Shown piece by piece: positions 19,262 to 28,824 of a stretch of DNA of 64,000 nt (its first letter is position 1; each line of letters begins with the position of its first letter). The stretch comes from Parashewanella spongiae (GTDB lineage Bacteria > Pseudomonadota > Gammaproteobacteria > Enterobacterales > Shewanellaceae), in assembly GCF_004358345.1 (NCBI RefSeq), contig NZ_CP037952.1, positions 3,782,001 to 3,846,000 on the forward strand, in the 5' to 3' direction. The notes beneath the pieces are model-generated. The model searched no databases. It saw nothing but the letters and a program-made list of their open reading frames with translations, and had not been told where the DNA came from. Position numbers and translations under genes: made by a program.

Positions 19262-20545
19262 TTAATTGAGCTTATTCGTATTTATCGCTAATGTTCCTAA
19301 CAAGCTCAATACAGCTAGCAGCATCAAATAGTAGGCTGGCATTATAGGGGCTTGAGTGACTTTTATCAGATAGGTGGTTATGAGCGGCGTCGTTCCGCCA
19401 AATGCTGCAAAGGCAAGATTATAAACCAGTCCAACACCTGTATATCTGACTTTGGCCGGAAATAGCTCGGCTAACATCGCACCGTAACTTGATGCTACTA
19501 AAGAAAAGGACACACCAAGAGTAACAAGTGAAAACAATACCGCTAGAGTCGAGCCGTTAAGCAAAGTCTTATACATCGGATAGGGTAAAACTATTAATAA
19601 TAATGAACCGATAAGGATCAACTTTTTTCTACCAACAACATCTGAAAGGTAACCAAATAGGAGCATAAACACAGAGAAAATAGCTAAGCTCACGCTGTTT
19701 AATAGATGCACTTTTTCAACCGGAATTGAGTTATGCAATTTGAAATTAATCAAATACGTGGGCATATAGAGAAACAACAAAAACATGCTAACCGCATCCA
19801 AGCATAAAATTGATAAGCCTTGTAATAGTGGCAAGAAGTGGTTTTTCAACAAGTACACAATGGGAATATAGCTTTCTTTGCGCTGACTTTTTGCTGCTTT
19901 AAACAGAGGTGTTTCTGATATATTTTTTCTCATATAGCCACCGACAACACCTAAGATGGATCCAATCAAAAAGGCAATTCGCCAGCCCCAGTGGTAAAAC
20001 TGGGTTTCAGTTAACGAATAATGCAGCAATGCTGTGACACTCTGACCAAATAAGACCGCCAAACTGAGGGCAAAGAAAATGAGGACAATTGCCCTGCCTC
20101 GCTTGTTTGCAACTATGTGTTCAATCGTGAAAGTTATCGCTCCGGGAATTTCTCCACCCACAGCAAGACCTTGTACTACACGCAGTAAAACCAACGTGAG
20201 TGGCGCTATAACTCCGATGTGCTGGTAGTTGGGTAGCAATGCAATCAATAACGACGGAATCGCCATCAAGAGAATTGAGAAATAGAAAGCTTTCTTTCTA
20301 CCTTGTAGATCACCGTAATGGCTGAAAATCAAGCCACCAATCGGCCTTGCTAGATAACCTACAGTAAAGGCTCCGAAAAGCCCTAATAATGAGTTGATAT
20401 GCTGCGTTGCAGGGAAGTATTGCGGGCTAATGGTGTTCGCTAGAAACGCAAATATCATAAAATCATAGAACTCTAATGCCCCGCCAAGTGCCGCAACAGC
20501 AATGACCTTTAACTCTGAGGTTTTGAATTTACGCAATATGTTCAT
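19262..20545 (-). CDS. MFS transporter of the metabolite:H+ symporter (MHS) type
   Basis: A 427-residue inner-membrane protein with twelve predicted helices. The N-terminal GALEFYDFMIFAFLA, the motif GYLARPIGGLIFSHYGD after helix 2, and GRKKAF are typical of the MHS family (ProP/ShiA/KgtP relatives), which import organic acids or osmolytes with protons. The substrate cannot be told. It is the first gene of the tight run transporter-LysR-methyltransferase-hydrolase, so it probably imports the compound that this cluster senses or processes. Confidence 0.85.
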   Translation of the reverse strand: MNILRKFKTSELKVIAVAALGGALEFYDFMIFAFLANTISPQYFPATQHINSLLGLFGAFTVGYLARPIGGLIFSHYGDLQGRKKAFYFSILLMAIPSLLIALLPNYQHIGVIAPLTLVLLRVVQGLAVGGEIPGAITFTIEHIVANKRGRAIVLIFFALSLAVLFGQSVTALLHYSLTETQFYHWGWRIAFLIGSILGVVGGYMRKNISETPLFKAAKSQRKESYIPIVYLLKNHFLPLLQGLSILCLDAVSMFLLFLYMPTYLINFKLHNSIPVEKVHLLNSVSLAIFSVFMLLFGYLSDVVGRKKLILIGSLLLIVLPYPMYKTLLNGSTLAVLFSLVTLGVSFSLVASSYGAMLAELFPAKVRYTGVGLVYNLAFAAFGGTTPLITTYLIKVTQAPIMPAYYLMLLAVLSLLGTLAINTNKLN

Positions 20546-20900
20546 GCATAGGTTGATTAGATATGGCGTAGAGCTTGGTTATCAGATAAAAACTGCAGCC
20601 ACTCATACCTTTCGGTAATTTAGCCTTCTTCAAGAGAAGCAGAACTAAAAGCTTTAATTGAGTAATAGTTTTAATGCCTTATAAATGACTCGTTGTTATT
20701 GATTAGGCTAATTTCTACAGCCTGAATACAAGCTGTCTAAAACGTATTTTGTTCAAGAATAATCAAGGACTTCCACCTGTTTTACTGAAATTCAACAGTT
20801 TTAGGTAAAAGTTAACTTTACAAACGCCTCCACGTTAGGTACTCATAAAAAACACTAAATACAACTTAGATTGTAATAATTTGTATAAAAGGTGATTCCC
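20546..20900. promoter_or_regulatory. Divergent intergenic region between transporter and integrative element
   Basis: About 350 AT-rich bases between two divergent genes. It must carry their promoters. No clear operator, tRNA or attachment site is visible; the left edge of the integrative element may lie here. Confidence 0.35.
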
Positions 20901-21098
20901 ATGAGTAAACGTTCATCAAATAAATCAGAGCAAGTTTGGTATACAGGCCATCAGTTATGCAAACTACTTGGCATTGAAAGAACCACATTATGGCGCTGGA
21001 AAAAGCACAGATTTTTCCCTGAAGCAGACATCACAATTGTCGGGCAAGATCGATACGACATAAGAAAAGTTAAAGTTTTCCTACAAAGTAAATTGTAA
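20901..21098 (+). CDS. AlpA-like DNA-binding regulator
   Basis: A 65-residue protein (68 if the GTG at 20892 is used). It is a single winged/MerR-like helix-turn-helix, with GHQLCKLLGIERTTLWRWKKH as the recognition part (residues 14-34). AlpA-type proteins switch on integrase genes or act as excision factors in satellites and integrative elements. The ATG at 20901 is preferred because AAAGGTG lies at a good distance before it. It opens the AlpA-primase-Xis-integrase gene set. Confidence 0.8.
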   Translation: MSKRSSNKSEQVWYTGHQLCKLLGIERTTLWRWKKHRFFPEADITIVGQDRYDIRKVKVFLQSKL

Positions 21099-21133
21099 AA
21101 ACATCAACATAACTTTGACTATGGAGTATATGT

Positions 21134-23785
21134 ATGTATCCAGAGTTACAGAAAGAAGTCCTTCGGCGCTTGCCAGAGGATTACGACTTTAAAAACCAAA
21201 CCGATGACTATCTACAACAAGGAATTTGCCCCAGTTGCGGTAAACGTGAGCTTTACACACATAAAAACGCCCCTTGGATTTTACGGTGTGGACGCTTAAA
21301 TAAATGCTCCTATGAAACGCATATTAAACAGGTCTACCCAGAACTGTTTAACTCTTGGAGTGAACGCTTTCCAAGTAAGACTGATGAAAAAACTGGCTTT
21401 GTTACCAATCCTAATGCGGCCGCTGACGCTTACCTTGCTTATGGCCGAGGTTTAGAGCTCTCAAAGATTAAAGATTGGTATCAACAAGGCTCTTATTATT
21501 GTGGTGAAAAGCAGATTAGTACTGCAACGGTAAAGTTTACTTTAACAAATGGCGCAACGTGGGAACGGTTTATCGATAAACCTGAACGCTTTGGCAGTAT
21601 GAAAGCTCGTTTCTCAGGCAGTTACAAAGGCCACTGGTGGCAAGCCCCTGATTTTGATATCAACCAAGTGATTACAGCTAAGGAGTTATGGTTAACCGAA
21701 GGCATATTCGATGCGTTGTCTTTATTGCAAGTAGGTATTATGGCCGTCAGTGTTATGAGCTGTAATAATTTCCCTACTAAATCATTAAAAACATTCCGAG
21801 AAGAATTACGCCATACTACTCCACCAACCTTAGTTTTCGCCTTTGATACAGGTAAAGCAGGCGAATCCAATACCATCAAATTTATTGAGCAAGCTAAAAA
21901 GCTTGGCTGGAATACAACTGCAGCACAGCCGCCTAACGGAAAAATTAAACTTGATTGGAATGATTTATTGCTACGTGAGCGATTAACACCTAAGCACATT
22001 GAGCATTATCTATATTTAGGCCAATTACTGATAGCACCAACGGCCAAACACAAAGCCATTTTGATGTATCAGCAAAGTAATCAACATGAGTTTCCATTTG
22101 ACTTCCAGCTTTGTATGTACTGGTTCAAATTCCATTCTGAAAAATACAACAAGACGGCAGAAAAAGATGATGAGTTAACAGCCCTCAACGAAGCGGCAAG
22201 CGTGCAACTCTTATGTATGTGCTATCCCCATGCGCTTTATTTTCAAGAGAACTTAGCCAATGATGAAAGCTGGTATTACTTTCAAATTGATTTCCCACAT
22301 GGATTGACTGTTAAGCGTACATTTACAGGCGCACAAATTACTTCTCACAGTGAATTCAAAAAACGCCTATCAACGGTTGCCGCTGGTGCGATTTATGAAG
22401 GTAATACCATTCAACTCAATAAATGGTTTCGACATCACCTTTACAATATCAAACGAGTGAAAGTCATCGACTTTACTGGCTACAGCTATGAGCATAAGTG
22501 TTATGTGTTCAATAATATCGCCGTTAAAGATGGTGTGCTTTATCCTATCAACGAAGAAGACCACTTTAACGTAAAGCAGCTTTACATTAAAAGCCAGAAT
22601 CCTGCGACAGTTGCTCCTAACTATGACTTAACCGAGTTTAATCCAGACTTTTTTCAATACATTTGGCAAGCATTCTCGATGAAAGGCGTTATCGCCCTAG
22701 CCTTTTGGCTTGGCAGTTATTTCGCTGAGCAGTGCCGAGATTTATTTGGCGGTTTTCCGTTTTTAGAGTTAGTGGGTGAGCCGGGAACAGGTAAATCGAC
22801 CTTACTCGAATTTATGTGGAAGTTATCTGGCAGAACCAACTATGAGGGTTTTGATCCAGTGAAGTCGAGTAAAGTTGGTGTCAGTCGTAACCTTGCTCAA
22901 GTGGCCAATTTACCTGTAGTCATGATTGAAGCGGACAGAGGTGACGCTTCTACATCAGGCAATACTAGTTTTCACTGGGAACAATTTAAAACCGCTTACA
23001 ATGGCCGTGCCGTTCGCTCAACGGGTAATAAAAATCACAGTAATGACACTAATGAACCACTTTTCAGAGGCGCCATTGTTATCAGTCAAAATGCGATTTT
23101 GAAAGCTACACCGCCGATTTTAGAACGCATCATTCATATTTATACCGACCGAGCTAATCACTCTCAAGAAACCAGAGTCGCCGTCGACAAGCTTAATCGC
23201 TGGCCAATGACTGAATTGTCAGGTTTTATGATTAAAGCCTTGAGTAAAGAAAAACAACTACTTGAATTACTCCGCAAACGGCAACCCAAGTTCGAGGTAT
23301 GGCTTAAACAAGAGACCATGATCAGCAGAGAGCGTATCAGCCTAAACCACGCCTTGCTATGTGCTTTAATTGAAGCGCTAAGCTTAGTCATTGAACTGAC
23401 GCCCTCTCAAATATCACAATCTCAAGATTTGCTAAAACAAATGGCTATAGACCGTGAACATTCATGTGGAGCAGATCATCCTGTTATACAAGAATTTTGG
23501 GAAATGTATGATTTTTTAGAAGGAACAAACGGAAAAGTAGTTAACCATTCTCGTGACCCTAAATTTATTGCTATTAACTTAAATCAATTTGCTGAGGAGT
23601 CAGCAATTAGAAAACAAAAAATTCCCTTATTAAGCGATCTCAGGGCGTTGTTGAAAGACAGTAAAACTCACAAGTTCATTGAAGTAAAACCCGTAAACAG
23701 CGCCGTCAACGATCGTTTAAATAAGTCTCATCCAAACTTAAATAAACCCTCCACGGCTAAGTGTTGGATTTTCAAACAGATGTAG
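21134..23785 (+). CDS. Primase-helicase replication protein of an integrative element
   Basis: An 883-residue protein. A zinc-binding site at the N-terminus uses C32, C35, C52 and C58. A Toprim-like segment (ELWLTEGIFDALSLL and following) lies around residues 180-230. The C-terminal ATPase has a Walker A GEPGTGKS at 548-555 and a likely Walker B near VVMIEADRG. This domain order, primase then helicase, matches P4-alpha-like or satellite replication proteins that begin element replication. It lies between the AlpA-like gene and the Xis/integrase genes, so it probably replicates the excised circle. Its origin was not located. Confidence 0.82.
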   Translation: MYPELQKEVLRRLPEDYDFKNQTDDYLQQGICPSCGKRELYTHKNAPWILRCGRLNKCSYETHIKQVYPELFNSWSERFPSKTDEKTGFVTNPNAAADAYLAYGRGLELSKIKDWYQQGSYYCGEKQISTATVKFTLTNGATWERFIDKPERFGSMKARFSGSYKGHWWQAPDFDINQVITAKELWLTEGIFDALSLLQVGIMAVSVMSCNNFPTKSLKTFREELRHTTPPTLVFAFDTGKAGESNTIKFIEQAKKLGWNTTAAQPPNGKIKLDWNDLLLRERLTPKHIEHYLYLGQLLIAPTAKHKAILMYQQSNQHEFPFDFQLCMYWFKFHSEKYNKTAEKDDELTALNEAASVQLLCMCYPHALYFQENLANDESWYYFQIDFPHGLTVKRTFTGAQITSHSEFKKRLSTVAAGAIYEGNTIQLNKWFRHHLYNIKRVKVIDFTGYSYEHKCYVFNNIAVKDGVLYPINEEDHFNVKQLYIKSQNPATVAPNYDLTEFNPDFFQYIWQAFSMKGVIALAFWLGSYFAEQCRDLFGGFPFLELVGEPGTGKSTLLEFMWKLSGRTNYEGFDPVKSSKVGVSRNLAQVANLPVVMIEADRGDASTSGNTSFHWEQFKTAYNGRAVRSTGNKNHSNDTNEPLFRGAIVISQNAILKATPPILERIIHIYTDRANHSQETRVAVDKLNRWPMTELSGFMIKALSKEKQLLELLRKRQPKFEVWLKQETMISRERISLNHALLCALIEALSLVIELTPSQISQSQDLLKQMAIDREHSCGADHPVIQEFWEMYDFLEGTNGKVVNHSRDPKFIAINLNQFAEESAIRKQKIPLLSDLRALLKDSKTHKFIEVKPVNSAVNDRLNKSHPNLNKPSTAKCWIFKQM

Positions 23786-23803
23786 AAGCAATAGGTAAAT
23801 GAT

Positions 23804-24013
23804 ATGAAACAGAAACTTATGAAAGTAAATCAGTGGATAAAACGAGAATTTGCAAAAGGTTCAGAACCTTCACTTGTTACTGTTCGTAAATGGATCAAAA
23901 CTGGGGTCATTGCAGGCCGTTTTATCAATGGTGGAGCCTACGTTTTTGATGACCAATCCGCTGGCTTGGATGATAACGTTAAACAAATAGTACAAGACTT
24001 GATGAGGTTATAA
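23804..24013 (+). CDS. Excisionase-like DNA-binding protein
   Basis: A 69-residue basic protein with a winged-helix/Xis-type fold: MKVNQWIKREF...PSLVTVRKWIKTGVIAG. Its last base is shared with the integrase start (TAATG overlap), so they are translated together. Xis proteins bend DNA at attachment sites and push the integrase toward excision. The size and position fit lambda-type or Tn916-type Xis. Confidence 0.78.
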   Translation: MKQKLMKVNQWIKREFAKGSEPSLVTVRKWIKTGVIAGRFINGGAYVFDDQSAGLDDNVKQIVQDLMRL

Positions 24014-25197
24014 TGGCTGCACGCCCAAGAACAAAAGCGATGAAGCATTTACCTGAGCATCTTTATTACGATTCTCGCCGTGGCTCCTATCGCTTACGAC
24101 TAATAACAGGGCGTTTCAAGATGCTGGGTAAAGACAGGGAAATGGCTATTGCTGTTACAAAGGAATACAACCGTGTCGCTAGGCAAGATGTTGCTGTAAC
24201 CGTTGACTCGTTATTGAACAGTACCTATGAATTTAACGAACCCAGTTTTGGCGATCATGTTGATAAGTTGCTGTTGCGAATTATTCATGAAGAAGAGCCA
24301 TCCGAAGACTTTATCAACACCATGAAAATGGATGCCGACCGTACCAAAGAGTTTTTTGCAACCGTCCCTAGCACTCAAATCACACTCCAGCATGTTAATG
24401 ATTACCTAAATGAATACCATTCTGAGGCAAGTGCTAATGTACATAATAGGAAAGTGGCATGGCTAAAAAAACTATTTAGTTATGCAATGGATGAAAGCTT
24501 GATGGAGAGCAACCCAGCAGCTTTGAAAAAGAAAAAGCGGGTTGAAAAAAAGCAAAGGCAACGACTAAAGCTTGAGTGGTATCGAGTTATTCATGCAGCC
24601 GCGCCACTCTGGTTGCAAACAGCCATGGATTTATCGTTACAAACTACTCATGCCCGGTTAGAAATTTCACGAATTCAATACAATATAAAAGAGCCAAGTA
24701 AAAAATTGTGTGGTTGTTTATGGCTAGATAAACCTGAACTCACCAGTATTGGCAATGTTTATGGCAAGTTGTATATTCATCGGCAGAAAGTTGCGGACAA
24801 GGAAGCTGCACATGTTGCTATTCCCATTGGAGAAAAATTAAAAGCAATTATTGATCGTAGCAGAGATAGAACCGTTAGCCCTTTTGTCGTTCATAGGCTG
24901 CCTCAAAAATGCCCGAAGAATTTGAGCAAAGACGTTGTTCATTTAACTCAAGTTTCACCCGATTACATAAGCCGCACTTTTTCAAAAATAAGAGATAAAG
25001 TTGGTTGCTGTGAGCACTTAGAGTTTTCACAGCGTCCAACATTTCACGAAATCAGAGCGTTAGCTGCTCACTTATTTGACATCAATGGGATCGACCCACA
25101 ATCCCGTATGGCGCACACTGATGCGAAAAGTACGAGAATATATACTCAAAACCATATTGAATGGGTTGGGGTTCCCTTTGCGGAAGTAGATGTTTAA
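24013..25197 (+). CDS. int: Tyrosine recombinase integrase
   Basis: A 394-residue lambda-type integrase. The catalytic residues are visible: R215 in HARLEI, H345-x-x-R348 in FHEIRAL, H368 in MAHTDAKS and the nucleophile Y377 in RIYTQ. An N-terminal arm-binding part (1-60) and a core-binding SAM-like part (70-165) precede the catalytic domain. It inserts and excises the element by cutting att sites. It is the last gene of the AlpA-primase-Xis-integrase set, and its att site is expected just downstream, though no duplicated att sequence was recognised. Confidence 0.92.
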   Translation: MAARPRTKAMKHLPEHLYYDSRRGSYRLRLITGRFKMLGKDREMAIAVTKEYNRVARQDVAVTVDSLLNSTYEFNEPSFGDHVDKLLLRIIHEEEPSEDFINTMKMDADRTKEFFATVPSTQITLQHVNDYLNEYHSEASANVHNRKVAWLKKLFSYAMDESLMESNPAALKKKKRVEKKQRQRLKLEWYRVIHAAAPLWLQTAMDLSLQTTHARLEISRIQYNIKEPSKKLCGCLWLDKPELTSIGNVYGKLYIHRQKVADKEAAHVAIPIGEKLKAIIDRSRDRTVSPFVVHRLPQKCPKNLSKDVVHLTQVSPDYISRTFSKIRDKVGCCEHLEFSQRPTFHEIRALAAHLFDINGIDPQSRMAHTDAKSTRIYTQNHIEWVGVPFAEVDV

Positions 25198-25243
25198 TGA
25201 GTTTACAATTAAAAAGTAGATCTGAAGATAATAGAATGGAAAA

Positions 25244-25281
25244 TGTAGTGCGCTTTTCACAATTATAAAAATAGCACTACA
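25244..25281. terminator. Hairpin downstream of the integrase
   Basis: Perfect 8-base arms TGTAGTGC (25244-25251) and GCACTACA (25274-25281) enclose a 22-base AT-rich loop. No T-run follows directly. It lies between the convergent integrase and the small ParA partner gene, so it may be a transcription end, or part of an attachment or Xis-binding site. Confidence 0.45.
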
Positions 25282-25310
25282 ATCAAAATTTTATTAAATA
25301 AAAACAATCA

Positions 25311-25706
25311 TCATACAGTGGTTCCTTGAATAGCGGAAGAGCGTAATCTTGCCCCGACTGTAGATTCAACAATTTTATTTTTTATAGCTTCAACTTTATC
25401 TGTCCGCTGAATAGCAATGTCAAGACTACGGGCAATAACTTCTAATCCCTTCTTATTTATCATTTGCAGTTTATCTAATGCAACATTCCTATCATTAATA
25501 TCATTTAACTCATTAACTATTTTTTCCAGATCAATATCTAGAAATAATTTTTTTGTACTTTCTACTTGCTTTACTGGGGAAAGATTAATTTTTAAATCTA
25601 ACTCATTATTTAATACGCGTTTGATATCATCTACACATATCAATGATGCCTGCTTTGCTAGTATTGTTAAAAACTTTGCATAATCATTTGTTTTTGATTT
25701 ATTCAT
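25311..25706 (-). CDS. Small partner protein of ParA, function unknown
   Basis: A 131-residue protein starting at the ATG (MNKSKTNDYAKF) that overlaps the ParA stop by eight bases. It is mainly helical and charged, with no recognisable HTH. Its place right after parA is that of a ParB/ParG-type adaptor, and the final part (KVEAIKNKIVESTVGARLR) resembles a SAP-like or helical DNA-binding tail, which is a weak resemblance. A longer reading with an earlier ATG at 25742 is less likely because of the overlap. Confidence 0.62.
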   Translation of the reverse strand: MNKSKTNDYAKFLTILAKQASLICVDDIKRVLNNELDLKINLSPVKQVESTKKLFLDIDLEKIVNELNDINDRNVALDKLQMINKKGLEVIARSLDIAIQRTDKVEAIKNKIVESTVGARLRSSAIQGTTV

Positions 25707-26637
25707 TAATAACTCCAGAGCGTGAAATAAATTCAGTAACAAGATCTTCTAACTCTTCAACTATCCCACTATAAGTCTGATTAGTATAACCATTTAAAAC
25801 AACTGGTATGCATTCTTGAGGGGCATCAGCAAATATTGTTTTGTTCTCTCTAAAGTTACTTTCAAAAACTGGTACTTTTAATCTTTTAGTTTGAGCTATA
25901 AACTGCCTTTGTGCAGCTATAGGCTGCTGATTTCTAATCTGAATCATCGTAAAAACAACACCTAAAATCTCAGGGTTCACTTTTTCAAATGACTCATCCA
26001 TAGATCCAAATTCATTAAACTCTTGAATTAATTCATTCATGCTTCTTTGTAAATATTCAATACCAAGAGTTGAAAGATAGTCAGGTTTGGCTGGAATCAA
26101 AATTTGATCAGATGCTACTATCGCATTCTTAGTAACAATATTAAAATTTGGTGGACAATCAACAAGTACAATATCGTAATTGTTACGCTCACCTAGCTCT
26201 ACAAGTGCGTTTTTCAACTTACCGTGAACTTTAATGTAGTTCACTTTTGATTGCTTAAGATTCGCACCACCAAGTAAGGTTGCTAGCTCTAAATCTACAT
26301 TAATTAGCCCTAAATGTGATGATATTAAATCTAAACAACCATTGGAGCCCTTAGGTAATCTAGAGTTAGCTTTGCTAGGTGTATGAACAAGCTCATGCAA
26401 AGGCATTACCTCTTCACTTTCGCTTATTCTGTCAAACCAACTTTTAATCGTTTTATCTTGACGTAAATTTTCATCCCAAAACTCTGGTTTTTCTAATGAA
26501 AAAGTTAAACTAGCCTGAGCATCCATATCTAACAGTAGAACTCGATATCCGGTATACGCCAATTGTGCTGCAATATTTGAGGTGACTGTAGTCTTACCAA
26601 CTCCACCTTTATAATTTATTACCGATACGATTTTCAT
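25699..26637 (-). CDS. parA: ParA-family partition ATPase
   Basis: A 312-residue protein from the ATG at 26637 (MKIVSVINYKGGVGKTT); an upstream ATG at 26667 would add ten residues but places the deviant Walker A too far in. The KGGVGKT Walker A, the DMDAQ switch motif and VDCPPNF motif mark the ParA/Soj class. ParA coats the nucleoid and drives segregation of plasmids or integrative elements with a DNA-binding partner, here the overlapping downstream gene. The locus suggests the region was, or behaves as, a plasmid-like element. Confidence 0.9.
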   Translation of the reverse strand: MKIVSVINYKGGVGKTTVTSNIAAQLAYTGYRVLLLDMDAQASLTFSLEKPEFWDENLRQDKTIKSWFDRISESEEVMPLHELVHTPSKANSRLPKGSNGCLDLISSHLGLINVDLELATLLGGANLKQSKVNYIKVHGKLKNALVELGERNNYDIVLVDCPPNFNIVTKNAIVASDQILIPAKPDYLSTLGIEYLQRSMNELIQEFNEFGSMDESFEKVNPEILGVVFTMIQIRNQQPIAAQRQFIAQTKRLKVPVFESNFRENKTIFADAPQECIPVVLNGYTNQTYSGIVEELEDLVTEFISRSGVINE

Positions 26638-26945
26638 TAATAAAATCACCTTATCAAAAAGTAGCATTTAAGTAGAATAACGAAGCTCACAGGATATATT
26701 ATTTACCATTAAATTCAACACCTTGAATAACAATTCAAATTAAGTGGACATATTTTAAATAATTTTGGGCTTCTTCCAATAAAATTTTTAGGATCATAGT
26801 GTAGCCTTCAGTATCAGCACATTACCTATTAATCACTGAGTTATCTAGTAACTTTCAATTATCACAATATGACTTGTGCTTTTAAATTTAAAAATTGGAG
26901 CCAAATTAATATCTTAAATGCCGAGGAACAGCTTAAATGTTGTAT
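26638..26945. promoter_or_regulatory. AT-rich region upstream of parA
   Basis: About 300 bases with no gene. This is where the parA promoter and centromere-like partition sites would be expected. I saw no clear iterated sites, and ISKra4 copy A cuts the region at 26946, which may have removed part of it. Confidence 0.3.
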
Positions 26946-28585
26946 GGGTGTGGGTCTTTTAAAACGACGAAGTTATCCACATCTGTATAACCTCTGTTTG
27001 GATTGCTTTTTGTGATACTCCCAATACTTTTCAATATCACCACTCGATCTTAACGACCTAAGTTTTAATATAGCTTCTGCACCTTCAAGACTCCATCTCG
27101 CTCCAGTGATATCCAACCTATCATTAATCAGATGACGACAAGCTCCCTCAATGACACCGCTAGCAATTGGGAAACCTTGCTCTAACGCTTTACCGTATTC
27201 TAATCTTGATTTATTTCTCAATAGATAACCGATGCACTTATTAATGCCTTCTCGTTGTTTTAATTTCCGTTTTGTTGCACTGATCCCAAGGCCTTTTGCT
27301 ACTTGTGACGCATTACCTCGTAAGATTTCAGTCGCTCGCTTTTCTATCCAATCTTCGACTTCTGGATCATCTTTTTCAAATAAGCACCACGCCGCTTTCC
27401 AGAGATATTCAAGCACATGGATGAAATCCATGACCACCGTTGCATTGATGTTGAGTTTCTTCATCACCCGATAAATTTGTTTTAGCTGATGAGGATGACC
27501 ATCAACGAGTACAACCCACTGACGGCTTTGAGTTGGGTCTCGTTCCAGAGCTTCTAAAAATGCTTCTTCAATCACAGTCGCAGCGCTTCTTTCTACGCTT
27601 GCCCACACACGTTTATTTCTTGGTGGCACACGTAATGGACGAACATTTGAATTATCGTTTCTAGACATGATTGATTCTGGGGTACGATGCAAAGGCTTGG
27701 TGGTGTATACCGCTGCAACTTCTGCCATTCGTTTGCGGTCTTTTTTTTCTCCAGCACTTAGGCGTCCTTTGAGCTTCTGTTGTTTCGCTGCTTTTTGCGT
27801 GCCCTCTCTCAAGCTATTAGGTTGCATAACGATGCCTTTTCCATCCATAGTCAATACCAGTAAATCAGATGTATTTTCTGGCTTAAGGTATCTCTGCTGG
27901 AGATAAAAACCATCAAAATCTTGTGCAATATCCTGCACAATTTGCCTTGCTTGTCGCTTGGGCACGTGCGCACCTGTGGTGGTATCTATTGAGCTTACTG
28001 CATCATCATATGAGCCTTTGACTGCTTCTGTAGCGAGTCTTAGGCGTACACCATCAGAGTATTTATCTTTCGAAAGATTCAGCTCACCATCCATTGGAAA
28101 CACGCTATCACACCGACGTTGACTGTAACCTTTTCGATGCATCGTTACGGTACCAAATAAACTTTCTAAGTTTCGTTTGCAGTTATTTTTCAAATGATTC
28201 AATGCAATGTCACGGTTGGAACAAACTTGCTGACGGGGCTCTTCAGCGGTTTTGATATCTAAGAAACCCTGTAATAAACACCGCAACAACTCAGTTCCTT
28301 CGGTATCGATATAAGCTTCAACTTCTCCATGGCTCTCTTGCTTAACTTGCTCGTCTTCGAGGTGCGAAATAATACGTTCAAATTGCAATTTGGCTTCAGA
28401 AAAGAATGAAAATTCGAGTGAGTTTGAGTATGCTAGTTTCATGAAAGGAGCCTTTTTATATACTTGTTGTGTGTGGAAACTGATAAGTACTATAAAATTG
28501 CTCCTTTCGCACCATTTATTAAACCCATCCAATTGATAATTAATGATCTTTTCATGGTTTTCGTCGATCAAAAAGATCTACACCC
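26946..28585 (-). mobile_element. ISKra4-family insertion sequence, copy A
   Basis: A 1640-base element. Its ends carry related inverted repeats starting GGGTGTGGGTCTTTT (left) and GGGTGTAGATCTTTT (right, read inward), both followed by CGACGAA. A 9-base target duplication ATGTTGTAT lies at 26937-26945 and 28586-28594. The single transposase gene is identical in protein sequence to that of copy B. Confidence 0.93.
26973..28442 (-). CDS. ISKra4-family transposase, copy A
   Basis: A 489-residue transposase from the ATG at 28442 (MKLAYSNSLEFSFF), preceded by AAGG at a good distance; an upstream in-frame ATG at 28571 lies inside the terminal repeat and is unlikely. Conserved blocks include VLTMDGKGI and VVLVDGHPHQLKQI (acidic residues) and GVIEGACRHLINDRLD (probable E). 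The ISKra4 family moves by a DDE mechanism. The copy is intact and so may be the source for copies B and C. Confidence 0.92.
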   Translation of the reverse strand: MKLAYSNSLEFSFFSEAKLQFERIISHLEDEQVKQESHGEVEAYIDTEGTELLRCLLQGFLDIKTAEEPRQQVCSNRDIALNHLKNNCKRNLESLFGTVTMHRKGYSQRRCDSVFPMDGELNLSKDKYSDGVRLRLATEAVKGSYDDAVSSIDTTTGAHVPKRQARQIVQDIAQDFDGFYLQQRYLKPENTSDLLVLTMDGKGIVMQPNSLREGTQKAAKQQKLKGRLSAGEKKDRKRMAEVAAVYTTKPLHRTPESIMSRNDNSNVRPLRVPPRNKRVWASVERSAATVIEEAFLEALERDPTQSRQWVVLVDGHPHQLKQIYRVMKKLNINATVVMDFIHVLEYLWKAAWCLFEKDDPEVEDWIEKRATEILRGNASQVAKGLGISATKRKLKQREGINKCIGYLLRNKSRLEYGKALEQGFPIASGVIEGACRHLINDRLDITGARWSLEGAEAILKLRSLRSSGDIEKYWEYHKKQSKQRLYRCG

Positions 28586-28735
28586 ATGTTGTATACAATG
28601 AAGTGGTATTAATTTTTATTAGAAGCAGACTACACTTGATTAACTTGGCGTACATTTTCTTCCTTGTAAAAATGTCATTTTTTATGAAGAGTTTTGGATG
28701 AGAAAAATAAAAAAAAGGTTTAAAAATAGCTGAGG

Positions 28736-28765
28736 TTTTGCGCAAATTTTGCGCCAGTTTTGCGC
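28736..28765. repeat. Three TTTTGCGC boxes on an 11-base period
   Basis: TTTTGCGC occurs at 28736, 28747 and 28758, exactly one helical turn apart. The boxes lie about 60 bases beyond the 3' end of tRNA-Pro. Same-face spacing is typical of a site bound cooperatively by a protein, but none is known for this motif here. Confidence 0.6.
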
Positions 28766-28824
28766 ACTTTAATATTCACATATGCGACAACAACAAAAAA
28801 ATCCATATAAATCAACAAGAAAGT

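Noticed and set aside
27232-27906. Antisense open frames inside ISKra4, repeated in each copy
   Set aside because: They are shadows of the transposase codon pattern and lack start signals.
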